18,123 nucleotides of DNA. Origin: an uncultured Clostridium sp. (lineage in GTDB: Bacteria > Bacillota > Clostridia > Lachnospirales > Lachnospiraceae). The stretch is taken from positions 1 through 18,123 of the forward strand of contig URUZ01000060.1 in NCBI GenBank assembly GCA_900551225.1, given 5' to 3'. Positions 1-7,900 of this stretch are shown here, piece after piece; within the stretch, counting starts at the first letter, position 1; each line of letters starts with the position of its first letter. Below the pieces are notes generated by a model. It searched no databases and had not been told where the DNA came from. It saw only the letters and a list, made by a program, of their open reading frames with translations. The position numbers and the translations under genes were made by a program.

Positions 1-39
1 TCTAGCTCTGCCCGCGTACCCTCCCCCGCCCAACCAATC

Positions 40-591
40 TCACTCCAAATTCGAATGCCGCCTCCGCAGCTGTTCAAAATCAACTCCCATCTCTTCTGCC
101 AGCTGCAAAATAATGCAGTCCGTAATAATCAGCAACATCTGCTCAAACAGGCTCCCCATCGGCTGAATAGAAACCGTATTTTCATCCGCCCACTTTTCCT
201 GCGCCTTTACAGCACAGACAAATTCCGCCTTCCTGGCTATGGCAGAATCCCTGTTGCATGTAAACACAACAGTCTTCATCTTCAGCTGGACCGCCTTATT
301 CATATACACCTGCAAGGTTCCGGTCTCACCTGAGCCACTGCCGATGATCAGCAGGTCTCCTTCTCCGGCGGCTATCATCTCCGTATCGCCTATGACATAG
401 GCCGAGAACCCCAGATGGACCAGACGCATGGCGAAACAGCGCATGATATAACCGGTTCGCCCTGCCCCTGCCACAAAGATCTTCCCAGATTCCATGATAC
501 TTTCTATAATATTCCCATCGCTGACACCCTCATAGTCCTCGCAGGCCATCTTCAACTCATTTACGATTAACATCAAGCTATCTTTCAACAT
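40..591 (-). CDS. hxlB: 6-phospho-3-hexuloisomerase-like SIS-domain protein (HxlB/PHI family)
   Basis: This 183-residue protein is a single SIS domain, the usual size for 6-phospho-3-hexuloisomerase. That family interconverts D-arabino-3-hexulose 6-phosphate and fructose 6-phosphate in the cytoplasm (ribulose monophosphate pathway). Family marks are visible: GAGRTGYIMRCFAMRL at about 42-57, the sugar-phosphate loop GSGSGET at 84-90, PMGSLFE at 144-150 with the presumed catalytic Glu150, and the C-terminal RRHSNLE with His179, close to the RHANLE ending of known PHI proteins. The ATG lies 12 bases after the upstream epimerase-like gene, behind a modest AAGGG site. It is the last complete gene of the operon in this window. 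The partner synthase HxlA is not here, so the true substrate is open. The family call is firm and the exact reaction is inferred. Confidence 0.85.
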   Translation of the reverse strand: MLKDSLMLIVNELKMACEDYEGVSDGNIIESIMESGKIFVAGAGRTGYIMRCFAMRLVHLGFSAYVIGDTEMIAAGEGDLLIIGSGSGETGTLQVYMNKAVQLKMKTVVFTCNRDSAIARKAEFVCAVKAQEKWADENTVSIQPMGSLFEQMLLIITDCIILQLAEEMGVDFEQLRRRHSNLE

Positions 592-603
592 AAGATCTGC
601 CCT

Positions 604-1257
604 TCACTTTAAATTATGCAGCTGTTCAACTATTTCCCGAGGATCTGCATGCTGAAATAAATATCTGCCTATAACTACTCTGTCCGCACCGTATTCCACA
701 CATTTCATTGCTTTTTCCAGGCTCAGTCCACCATCAACACTGATAAAAAGGCCTTTCTTCAGCCGCAGAAGCAGCCTGAGTCCCGCAATCCGCCTATAGA
801 CTGATTCATCAAATCCAGCTCCAGCCACCCCCGGCTGGCAGCTCATCACAAGGATGCCGTCAATGTATTCCAGATAGGGCAGAATCTGTTCCGGCTTTGT
901 ATCCGGTGAGAGCGCAAGAGCGCACTGTATCCCTCTGTCCCGAATACGCTTCAGCTGGCGCAGCAGTCCCGGTTCTTCCCCGCTCTCCAGGTGGACCGTC
1001 ACCGTCTCCACCCGTTCCAGGTCCAAACTCCCCAGAACTTCCTCCCCCCTGTTGGACATGATGTGCAGATCCAGAGGCAGTGCACTGGCTGACCGGATCT
1101 GTTGAATCCACAAGTCATTGAAACCGAACAACGGCACAAAGGCCCCATCCATCACATCAATGTGAAGCCCATCCACCTTGGCCAGGCCCGCCCTCTCTAT
1201 GTCCTCCCCCATATTTAAAAAGTCTGCAGAGAATACCGAAGCGAACACCTTACACAT
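604..1257 (-). CDS. Ribulose-phosphate 3-epimerase-like protein (Rpe family)
   Basis: This 217-residue TIM-barrel protein belongs to the ribulose-phosphate binding superfamily. Rpe interconverts D-ribulose 5-phosphate and D-xylulose 5-phosphate using a divalent metal. The metal and catalytic set is present: His32 and Asp34 in LHIDVMDG, His65 in LDLHIMS, and Asp175 in SVDGG, at nearly the same positions as in E. coli Rpe. The phosphate loops differ from housekeeping Rpe. MSCQPGVAGAGF (138-149) stands where MSVNPGFGGQ is usual, and VIGRYLF (195-201) replaces the common GS-type motif. The ATG overlaps the upstream stop codon by one base (TAATG), behind a GGGGAGG site, so translation is probably coupled. 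A related hexulose-phosphate epimerase activity (AlsE-like) is possible, and for that reason I give no gene symbol. Confidence 0.82.
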   Translation of the reverse strand: MCKVFASVFSADFLNMGEDIERAGLAKVDGLHIDVMDGAFVPLFGFNDLWIQQIRSASALPLDLHIMSNRGEEVLGSLDLERVETVTVHLESGEEPGLLRQLKRIRDRGIQCALALSPDTKPEQILPYLEYIDGILVMSCQPGVAGAGFDESVYRRIAGLRLLLRLKKGLFISVDGGLSLEKAMKCVEYGADRVVIGRYLFQHADPREIVEQLHNLK

Positions 1258-1850
1258 TATGGCGCCTCCCCGGCCAGCCGTTGTCCCACCTCACCCTCAG
1301 GGTGGATTCTGGCAAAGCGCTCCTTTGTGTAATGAAGCTCCTCCATAAGGTCAATACTGATGGCATCAAAAACTGCGATTACCGCCAAGGTGGAGGCAGT
1401 GGCCAGCATATTAAAGGGATCAGGTTCCCTCTTCACCTTAATTTTCAGCATCAGATCACAGCCCAGGGCGATTCCCCTGTCCTCATTTTCCGTGACCATA
1501 ATCACCTTTGCTCCTATCGCCCGGACCGGCCCTATCATTTGAACCAGCTCTTTTGTCTGCCCGCCTTTAGTAATCAGGATCACCACATCCCGCGCCTCAA
1601 TCACCCCCATACCCCCGTGAAGCCCGTCAGAGGGCGGAATAAAAAGGGCAGGACAGCCCGCGCAGCAGAGGGTATGAGCTATCTTTCTGGCCGCCTGGGC
1701 GGATGTTCCGCAAGCGCTTAAAATAATTTTTCCCCTGCATTCCTTAAGCGCGCGGATCACTGCCTCCACCTGACTGTAATCCAGATCCCGGGCGGCGCCT
1801 GTCAGCGCCTCTGCTTCCTGGTCCAGTACGCGTTGAATCATATCTCTCAT
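1257..1850 (-). CDS. KpsF/GutQ-like SIS-domain sugar-phosphate isomerase, no CBS domains
   Basis: The 197 residues form one SIS domain that aligns by eye with arabinose-5-phosphate isomerases (KdsD/KpsF/GutQ), which convert D-ribulose 5-phosphate to D-arabinose 5-phosphate. Matching stretches include RKIAHTL (55-61), GLHGGMGVI (76-84), DVVILITKGGQTKEL (88-102) and RIHPEGEVG (181-189). Retained residues corresponding to the KdsD active site are His78, Glu101, Glu142 and His183. The KdsD lysine of the GKSG motif is replaced by Thr49 (CGTS). The C-terminal CBS pair of full-length KdsD is missing, as in the shorter family forms. The ATG follows a GAGGG site nine bases after the araD-like gene. 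A pentose- or hexose-phosphate isomerase role fits the operon. The substrate and even catalytic activity are uncertain because of the lysine change. Confidence 0.78.
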   Translation of the reverse strand: MRDMIQRVLDQEAEALTGAARDLDYSQVEAVIRALKECRGKIILSACGTSAQAARKIAHTLCCAGCPALFIPPSDGLHGGMGVIEARDVVILITKGGQTKELVQMIGPVRAIGAKVIMVTENEDRGIALGCDLMLKIKVKREPDPFNMLATASTLAVIAVFDAISIDLMEELHYTKERFARIHPEGEVGQRLAGEAP

Positions 1851-1859
1851 ATAGGTCCC

Positions 1860-2567
1860 TCAGGTTTTCTTCTGGCCGTAATACGCATTGGGCCCAAACT
1901 TTCTGTTTTGGTGGATTTTAAGAATCTCATCCTGCACCCTCTGGCACTGTCCGCCTGTCATCATATAGTTCATGTAAGCCATCTTGGCAACATAGTCCAG
2001 CACCTGGCTGTTAACCACTGCCTCCTGAGGTGAACTTCCCCACACAAATGGCGCATGGCTGTGAACCAAAATGGCCGTCATTCTCACTGGGTCAAGATCC
2101 GCCATCCGCTCCAGGATAACCCTGCCCGTATTCCGCTCATAATCCTCCTCTATCTCCTGAGCAGTCATTTTCCTGGTACAGGGGATATCCCCGTTAAAAT
2201 AGTCGCAGTGGGTGGTTCCGTAAATCGGGATATCCATACCCAGCTGTGCCCACATGGTGGCATTTTGGGAGTGGGTGTGGACAATACCTCTGACTCCCCG
2301 GTCTTTCCACGCCTTATACAGCTCAATATGGGTTTTAGTATCCGTGGACGGCCTGTAGCTGCTGTCCACCACATTTCCATCCAGATCTACGGGAACCATG
2401 TGCTCCAGCCTCATTTCGCTGTAGGGGACTCCGCTGGCCTTGATCACCATCAGACCGCTGGCCTCATCATAGCCAGACACATTACCCCAGGTGGAGATCA
2501 CCAGCTTCCTGGTCACCAGATCCAGATTTGCCGCCAAAACAGCTTCCTTCAGTGCTCTAATGCTCAT
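1860..2567 (-). CDS. araD: L-ribulose-5-phosphate 4-epimerase (AraD family)
   Basis: This 235-residue class II aldolase/epimerase-fold protein is very close to E. coli AraD in length and motif order. The enzyme converts L-ribulose 5-phosphate to D-xylulose 5-phosphate by a retro-aldol mechanism with zinc. Visible residues are Asp76 in PSTDT, zinc ligands His97 and His99 in VHTHS, catalytic Asp122 in THCDYF, zinc ligand His171 in LVHSH, and Tyr229 near the C-terminal AYYGQ. TWGNVSG (26-32) and IKASGVPYS (42-50) are the phosphate-binding stretches. The start overlaps the end of the kinase gene by 11 bases and has GAGGTG upstream, indicating translational coupling. Its place next to an AraB-type kinase supports the L-ribulose 5-phosphate assignment over other class II aldolases such as fuculose-phosphate aldolase. 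Confidence 0.93.
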   Translation of the reverse strand: MSIRALKEAVLAANLDLVTRKLVISTWGNVSGYDEASGLMVIKASGVPYSEMRLEHMVPVDLDGNVVDSSYRPSTDTKTHIELYKAWKDRGVRGIVHTHSQNATMWAQLGMDIPIYGTTHCDYFNGDIPCTRKMTAQEIEEDYERNTGRVILERMADLDPVRMTAILVHSHAPFVWGSSPQEAVVNSQVLDYVAKMAYMNYMMTGGQCQRVQDEILKIHQNRKFGPNAYYGQKKT

Positions 2568-4257
2568 ACCGTTTCACCTCATTATTCTTCTTGTTCTGCT
2601 CCACTGCCAGATACTTTAACTTCTTCATCACCGGGTTCACCCCTCGTCCAAAGTAATCGTGAAGCTTCTCATATTCCCCATATATCACGTTGTACACCTG
2701 TCTGGACTCCTGGTCCGGCACATAGGAACATTCCAAAATATCAGCCATATGCTCCACCGCCTCCTCAAGGCTGCCATAACCGCCGCCTTCGCTGCCCGCC
2801 GCATACGCCGCCCAGATTGCGCTGGACAGGGCCGCATTCTGCGCGGAACCGGCGATGCGGACAGGTTTCCCCAGAACATCCGCATACACCTGCATGATAA
2901 ACGGATTCTTCTTCGCAATGCCCCCGGCAATGGTCACCTCATTCACTGCAATGCCATGGCACTCATAATTCTCAATAATTTTCCTGGTTCCAAAGGCCGT
3001 AGCCTCCGCCAGTGCCCGGTAAATGTCCTCCGGCTTTGTCTGCAGAGTCATTCCCAGCACCACCCCGGTCAGGTCCCCGTTTACCAGCACCGAGCGGTTC
3101 CCATTCCACCAGTCAAGAGCCACCAGCCCCGTCTCCCCCGGCAGCTTCTCGGCAGCTTTTCGGCTCAGGTACTCATGGATACCCAGATTCTGCCTGCGCG
3201 CCTCCTCCTGGTATTCCGCCGGCACACAGTTATTGATAAACCATTGAAAATGATCCCCCACGCAGCTCTGCCCAGCCTCATATCCGATATAGCCCGGTAT
3301 TATGCAATCATGATTATAGCCGCATACCCCAGGCACGTAGACCTCGCGGTCCCATAATAGCTCATGGCAGCTGGAGGTTCCCATCATAATCAGCATTTTT
3401 CCCGGGGAAATGATTCCCGCCCCAATGCTGGCCCCCGCAGCGTCCAGATGAGCGGCCGCCACAGGCGTCCCTGGCCGCAGACCCGTCAGCCGGCCGGCCT
3501 CCCCGGTGACAGTACCTGCCCTGGTTCCGATTGTGAGAATCCTGCCCCTCAGCTTTTCTGCCCCCACACATTCCAGACCCGGCATCAGCTCTTTAAAGAA
3601 ATCGTCCGGCGGAAATCCGTCTCCGGGATTCCAGATTGCTTTAAATCCCAGCGAGGATGTATTCCTGGTCATATTTCCTGTCAAAAGCATTACAATCCAG
3701 TCAGCCGCCTCCATGAATGAGTAAGTATCCGCGTACAGCTGGGGGGCTTCGTCCAGAGTCTCCATAATCTTAGGAAACATCCACTCGCTGGAGATCTTAC
3801 CCCCATACCTCTCCAGGAATGATTCTCCCCGCTTCCCGGCCAGCTCATTGATCTGATCCGCGTATTTCTGGGCAGAATGGTGTTTCCACAGCTTCACATA
3901 TGCATTGGGCTCATCCTGCCAGCGTTCCAGGCTGCATAACGGCGTTCCGTCCCGGAGTACCGGCAGCATGGTACAGGAGGTGAAATCAATGGCAGCGCCG
4001 CAGATGTCCTCCGCCAGAATCTGCGCGGTCTCCATAACCTGTCGGACAACAGTCCCCAGCACCTCCACATAATCCTGAGGATGCTGCAGCGCCCAGCCAC
4101 CCATAGGCAGCCGTTTCCCAGAAGGCAGGCATTGATCCATCACTCCATGCCTGTATTCACATACTGCCGAAGCTGTCTCCACCCCGGTCGCCGTATCTAC
4201 CAGAACACATCTGCCTGATAAAGTTCCGAAATCAATTCCAACTGTATATTTTCCCAT
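2557..4257 (-). CDS. araB: Ribulokinase-like FGGY carbohydrate kinase (AraB type)
   Basis: A 566-residue FGGY-family kinase, the same length as E. coli AraB, which phosphorylates L-ribulose at O5 with ATP. The N-terminal domain opens with GIDFGTLSGR (7-16), the first phosphate-binding element. Further AraB-like stretches are SSEWMFPKI (156-164), HLDAAGA (270-276) with the presumed catalytic Asp272, MMGTSSC (291-297), EAGQS (327-331), LDWWNGNRS (381-389) and IAGGIAKKNP (443-452). These fit AraB better than xylulokinase, glycerol kinase or LsrK. The ATG is five bases after the permease stop, with GAGGG further upstream. The gene overlaps the following araD by 11 bases. No AraA isomerase is seen nearby, so the cell may import the ketose itself or isomerise elsewhere. 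AraB enzymes accept several pentuloses, so substrate specificity is inferred. Confidence 0.9.
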   Translation of the reverse strand: MGKYTVGIDFGTLSGRCVLVDTATGVETASAVCEYRHGVMDQCLPSGKRLPMGGWALQHPQDYVEVLGTVVRQVMETAQILAEDICGAAIDFTSCTMLPVLRDGTPLCSLERWQDEPNAYVKLWKHHSAQKYADQINELAGKRGESFLERYGGKISSEWMFPKIMETLDEAPQLYADTYSFMEAADWIVMLLTGNMTRNTSSLGFKAIWNPGDGFPPDDFFKELMPGLECVGAEKLRGRILTIGTRAGTVTGEAGRLTGLRPGTPVAAAHLDAAGASIGAGIISPGKMLIMMGTSSCHELLWDREVYVPGVCGYNHDCIIPGYIGYEAGQSCVGDHFQWFINNCVPAEYQEEARRQNLGIHEYLSRKAAEKLPGETGLVALDWWNGNRSVLVNGDLTGVVLGMTLQTKPEDIYRALAEATAFGTRKIIENYECHGIAVNEVTIAGGIAKKNPFIMQVYADVLGKPVRIAGSAQNAALSSAIWAAYAAGSEGGGYGSLEEAVEHMADILECSYVPDQESRQVYNVIYGEYEKLHDYFGRGVNPVMKKLKYLAVEQNKKNNEVKRYEH

Positions 4258-4262
4258 ACTAT

Positions 4263-5231
4263 TTATTTTCCCTCCACAGCCGCCATATTGCGCATTCTGT
4301 TTGAAAACTCGGAGAAGGTCACCGCAGCAATCAGCACCAGGCCCCGGATCAGCTGCTGTACATAGTCATTAATGCCCAGCATGATCATGCCGGTGGACAG
4401 GACCCCCATGATCAGGACTCCAATCATCACCTGGGAGATCCTGCCCTGTCCGCCGTTCAAGGACACACCGCCCAGTACCACGGCAGTGATTGCATCCATC
4501 TCATACCCTACCCCCGCAGACGGCTGGCCGCTGTTGGTTCTGGAAAGCAGCACCAGCCCTGCGATACCCGCCAGCATGCCGCTGACGGCGTAGGCCGCAA
4601 GCTTTGTCTTTACAACGCTGATCCCCGACAGGAAGGAAGCCTCCTCATTGCCGCCCACACCATAGATATAGCGGCCGAAATTGCAGCGGTCCAGAATAAA
4701 TCTGCCTGCCAGGAAGATAGCCGCCATCAGAATTACCATAAACGGAATTCTGGCAATAGAAGTCTTGGCAAAATTACCGAACACTGCGCTGAATCCGAAT
4801 ACCGGAAGTCCTCCCGCTACAATATAGGCGATTCCCCTGAGGGCCGTCTGCGTACCCAGGGTTGCAATCAACGGCGGCATGTTGAGCTTCGTGACACATA
4901 AGCCGTTTAATACGCCATACATCAGAGCAGTTGCTGTGGTTAAAACGCAGGTCAGCGGAATGTTTAATCCCTTTAGCATGAAAATTGCTGCCGTAACGCT
5001 GGAAACTCCGGCAATAGATCCCACCGAAAGATCAATGCCCCCGGTCAGTATCACAAAGGTCATGCCCACTGATATGATTCCTGTGATGGAAACCTGTTTT
5101 AATATGGTCATCACGGTGTTCACTGACAGGAAATTATCCGATGCGGCTGAGAAAATAATGATCAACAGCAGCAGCACCATTGCAATTCCGTATTCCAGCA
5201 GAATATAAATTAGTTTTTTATTCTTTCTCAT
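4263..5231 (-). CDS. Sugar ABC transporter permease (RbsC/AraH family)
   Basis: This 322-residue, strongly hydrophobic protein is a member of the branched-chain/ribose permease family that forms the homodimeric membrane channel of sugar ABC importers. I can follow about eight to ten membrane spans. Family landmarks are VGMTFVILTGGIDLSVGS at about 57-74, the cytoplasmic GVGGNEEASFLSGI at about 191-204 that contacts the ATPase, and AVVLGGVSLNGGQG at about 250-263. The ATG has GGAGGAG upstream and begins 15 bases after the ATPase gene, so the two are cotranscribed. It should work with the ATPase at 5247-6734 and the binding lipoprotein at 6791-7891. The kinase and epimerase behind it point to a pentose-type cargo. 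The family is certain; the cargo is inferred. Confidence 0.92.
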   Translation of the reverse strand: MRKNKKLIYILLEYGIAMVLLLLIIIFSAASDNFLSVNTVMTILKQVSITGIISVGMTFVILTGGIDLSVGSIAGVSSVTAAIFMLKGLNIPLTCVLTTATALMYGVLNGLCVTKLNMPPLIATLGTQTALRGIAYIVAGGLPVFGFSAVFGNFAKTSIARIPFMVILMAAIFLAGRFILDRCNFGRYIYGVGGNEEASFLSGISVVKTKLAAYAVSGMLAGIAGLVLLSRTNSGQPSAGVGYEMDAITAVVLGGVSLNGGQGRISQVMIGVLIMGVLSTGMIMLGINDYVQQLIRGLVLIAAVTFSEFSNRMRNMAAVEGK

Positions 5232-5246
5232 TTGCCGACTCCTCCA

Positions 5247-6734
5247 CTATATGCTGATATCCGAGGCCATTTCCAATATACGCTCCTGTGAAAAATCCTC
5301 TTTCCCAATCTCGCCCCTGGATCTGCCCCCTGCCATCACCAATATCCGGTCTGACATGCCAATCAGCTCCGGCATCTCAGAGCTGATCATAATTACCGAC
5401 TTCCCACAGGCGGTCAACTCCCTGATCAGGTTGTAAATCTCCTGCTTGGCTCCCACATCAATTCCCCTTGTAGGCTCGTCAAATATCAGGATACGGCAAT
5501 TCGTGGCCAGCATTTTAGCCAGAACTACCTTCTGCTGGTTACCGCCGGAGAGATTCTTCACAAGCTGATCCTGCCCCGGCGTTTTTATTCTCAATTCCTC
5601 CACATAACGGCTTACAATCCCGCGTTCTTCCTTCCTGTTTACCACGCCCAGCCGTGAACATTTTCCAAGGATGCTGAGGCTGCAATTATGCCCCACCGTG
5701 GCATCCAGTATCAGGCCCTGTCTCTTCCTGTCCTCGGGAATCAGACCAATCCCCAATTCCAATGCGCTTCTTGGGGATTTTGGAAGATACGGTTTTCCCT
5801 CCAGCAGAAAATCCCCGGAGGTAATGGGGTCTGCCCCATAAACCGCCCTCGCTGTCTCCGTGCGGCCGGCTCCCACCAGTCCGCCTATTCCCAGCACCTC
5901 ACCGCGCCTTAGCTCAAAAGACAAGTCATGAATCCACCGGTTGGAGATGTGCCTGGCCTCAAATACCACATCGCCTGCGGGCCCGCTTCCTGCCGGATAA
6001 TCATCATTCAGCTCCCTTCCCACCATGTGAGATATCAGCATTTGTCTGGTCACCTGGCTTGTGTCCCTGGTGGTTACAAATCTGCCGTCACAGAACACCG
6101 TTACCCGGTCACACAGCTCAAAGACTTCTTCCAACCTGTGGGATATGAAGATGATCGTCACTTTCTTTTCCTTTAACTTCCTTATGATCTTAAAAAATAT
6201 CTCTGTCTCGTTCAGGGTCAGAGGGGCCGTAGGCTCATCCATGATGATGAATTTAGCATTTTTTGACACTGCCTTTAAGATCTCCACAATCTGCTGATAT
6301 GCGACTCCAAGACCGTACACCTTTGCCTTTACATCAATGTCTATGCCCATCTCCCTGCAGAGCTTCTCTGCCTCCTCGTTCATCCGCCGGATCGACCGGA
6401 CGCCCATTTTAGACAGCTCCCTGCCATAGAATATGTTCTCCGACACAGTCAGATATGGCACCAGGCTGAACTCCTGGTAAATCACAGCGATGCCCAGACC
6501 CATGGACAGTGAAGGAGTCAGCCTGTCATAGACCTGCCCCTCGAATTCAATTGTTCCCGATGAAGGAGATACTGCACCAGTCAGCAATTTAATAAATGTG
6601 GATTTCCCCGCACCATTTTCTCCACACAGGGCATGTGTCTCCCCACGCATAATCTCCATGGAAATATTGTCAAGGGCTTTCACTTTTGCATAATATTTTG
6701 ACAAACCATTCACTTTTAAAATCCCATCGCCCAC
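5247..6734 (-). CDS. Sugar ABC transporter ATP-binding protein, double cassette (RbsA family)
   Basis: This 495-residue protein carries two ABC domains in tandem, as in RbsA, XylG and AraG. The first half has Walker A GENGAGKST (38-46), Q-loop IYQEF (85-89), a relaxed signature near 139-149 and Walker B IIMDEP with Asp166-Glu167. The second half has the usual degenerate Walker A GLVGAGRTE (285-293), signature LSGGNQQK (395-402) and FDEPTRGID (418-426). The reading frame starts at a GTG (6732-6734) behind GGGAGAA. The nearby ATG is out of frame, so GTG is the likely start. It powers import with the permease and lipoprotein on either side of it. A hairpin sits between it and the lipoprotein gene, which may lower its expression relative to the binding protein. 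Confidence 0.93.
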   Translation of the reverse strand: MGDGILKVNGLSKYYAKVKALDNISMEIMRGETHALCGENGAGKSTFIKLLTGAVSPSSGTIEFEGQVYDRLTPSLSMGLGIAVIYQEFSLVPYLTVSENIFYGRELSKMGVRSIRRMNEEAEKLCREMGIDIDVKAKVYGLGVAYQQIVEILKAVSKNAKFIIMDEPTAPLTLNETEIFFKIIRKLKEKKVTIIFISHRLEEVFELCDRVTVFCDGRFVTTRDTSQVTRQMLISHMVGRELNDDYPAGSGPAGDVVFEARHISNRWIHDLSFELRRGEVLGIGGLVGAGRTETARAVYGADPITSGDFLLEGKPYLPKSPRSALELGIGLIPEDRKRQGLILDATVGHNCSLSILGKCSRLGVVNRKEERGIVSRYVEELRIKTPGQDQLVKNLSGGNQQKVVLAKMLATNCRILIFDEPTRGIDVGAKQEIYNLIRELTACGKSVIMISSEMPELIGMSDRILVMAGGRSRGEIGKEDFSQERILEMASDISI

Positions 6735-6760
6735 TTTATCTTCTCCCTATATAAGCACAA

Positions 6761-6778
6761 GGCATACCTCAGTATGCC
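6761..6778 (-). terminator. Intra-operon hairpin after the binding-protein gene (attenuator or mRNA stabiliser)
   Basis: A perfect inverted repeat GGCATAC / GTATGCC with a four-base loop lies in the 56-base gap between the binding-protein stop codon and the ATPase start. In the minus-strand transcript it is followed by TTGTGCTTATAT, only loosely U-rich, so it is at best a partial terminator. Hairpins just behind binding-protein genes are known to protect the 3' end of the upstream message and give binding protein in excess over membrane parts. That role is inferred here. Confidence 0.6.
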
Positions 6779-6790
6779 CTGTCAACAGAG

Positions 6791-7891
6791 TTACTCAACT
6801 GCTTTGAAAGTCCCGTCCAGAACGTCCTGCTTGGGAACCGGCTTATAATTAAGCATCTCAACCTGCTGCTGTTCTGGTATCCCCTCTGTGGCATACTGAT
6901 ATAAAATTTTTGCACAGTTGTATCCGCCCACAAATGGTTCCAGATCCACAGTCCCTCTGTAAATGCTGTCCTGCTGTCCAATATACTGGATCGCCTCCGC
7001 CGTTGCATCCCCCGAGAATACCGCCCGGTCATCCCCGGTCATTCCCGCGTTAACCATCGCCTGATACCCGCCGATTGCCCCAGAATCATTGGTACCTACC
7101 ACCACATTCAGATCAGGGGTCTGGGCCAGCACGGACTCTACAATTTTCATGCCGCCCTCCAGCGTATCACCGGCCTGTCTGGCAACGATCTCTACATCCG
7201 GGCAGATCTCCTTTATAGCCTCCTCCACGCCATCGCCTCTGGCTATAACCGATTCTACGTTATCCTGGGAAATGATTGCCACCTTCGCCTTACCATCCAG
7301 ATTCTCCTTGATCCACTGGCCCGCCTGCTGGCCGATGGCATGGCCGTAATCGTATTCATCCATTCCATAGATCAAGTTTACATTGTCCTGCTGCTGTGCA
7401 ATTGTGGCTGTGGAGATCCCCTGGGACTTGGCCTGCTCCACAATATCCCAGGTTGCATTGGGATCAATGGGCGTGAATACAAAACCGCTGTACTTGTCGT
7501 TCACCAGGCTCTCCAGCGAGGACACCTGCTTGTCCACCTTATACTCAGAATCAATGGTTATGTACTCACAGCCCAGTTCCTCACAGGCCGCCTCGAATCC
7601 CTTCTTAACCGTTGCATTCCAGGGATTGGCCAGATTCATGCTGACATAGGCCAGTTTAACTGACTTGGGGTCCACTGTCTTGGAATCCGCTGCCTTGGAA
7701 TCCGCTGCTTTGGAGTCCCCTGCTTTGGAGTCCCCTTCCTTCATATCCGCCGCCCGAGAGTCCGCTTCCTTGGTCTCCTGACTTTCAATTGCCGCGCTCG
7801 TGGCAGGCGTCTCCTTTCCCTCAGTGGAACACCCCATCAGGCTTGCCGCCAACAAAATACCTAAACCCACACCTAATACACTTTTTTTCAT
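6791..7891 (-). CDS. Sugar-binding lipoprotein of ABC importer (RbsB-like, type 1 periplasmic-binding fold)
   Basis: The 366 residues start with a lipoprotein signal peptide ending in LMGC, with the lipidated cysteine at position 21. The protein should therefore be tethered outside the membrane. A charged linker of five-residue DSKA-type repeats (about 53-77) leads to the binding domain, which begins at KLAYVSMNLANPWN and continues with the Peripla_BP_4 pattern (FTPIDPNATW, VVGTNDSGAIGG, FSGDATAEA). The ATG has AGGAGG eight bases upstream and lies nine bases after the regulator gene, so both share one message. The ligand cannot be read from the sequence. The downstream ribulokinase and epimerases suggest a pentose, pentulose or pentitol. 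Confidence 0.9.
   Translation of the reverse strand: MKKSVLGVGLGILLAASLMGCSTEGKETPATSAAIESQETKEADSRAADMKEGDSKAGDSKAADSKAADSKTVDPKSVKLAYVSMNLANPWNATVKKGFEAACEELGCEYITIDSEYKVDKQVSSLESLVNDKYSGFVFTPIDPNATWDIVEQAKSQGISTATIAQQQDNVNLIYGMDEYDYGHAIGQQAGQWIKENLDGKAKVAIISQDNVESVIARGDGVEEAIKEICPDVEIVARQAGDTLEGGMKIVESVLAQTPDLNVVVGTNDSGAIGGYQAMVNAGMTGDDRAVFSGDATAEAIQYIGQQDSIYRGTVDLEPFVGGYNCAKILYQYATEGIPEQQQVEMLNYKPVPKQDVLDGTFKAVE
7664..7738. repeat. 15-bp tandem repeats encoding the lipoprotein linker
   Basis: Four consecutive 15-base units run from 7679 to 7738. The first two are identical (CTTGGAATCCGCTGC), the next two are variants (TTTGGAGTCCCCTGC, TTTGGAGTCCCCTTC), and a more diverged copy precedes them at 7664-7678. 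On the coding strand each unit encodes a five-residue block of the (A/G)DSKA type. Because the unit is a multiple of three, copy-number change would lengthen or shorten the linker without breaking the frame. Confidence 0.85.
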
Positions 7892-7900
7892 GCTGTCCTC

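Noticed and set aside
1281..1721. Plus-strand open frames opposite the operons, including this one and those near 2055-3357 and 14888-15370
   Set aside because: They are antisense to genes with clear family motifs, have no ribosome binding sites and show no recognisable domains.
2557..4257. The FGGY kinase as the missing LsrK
   Set aside because: Its motifs and length follow AraB, it overlaps an araD gene, and it lies in a separately regulated operon.
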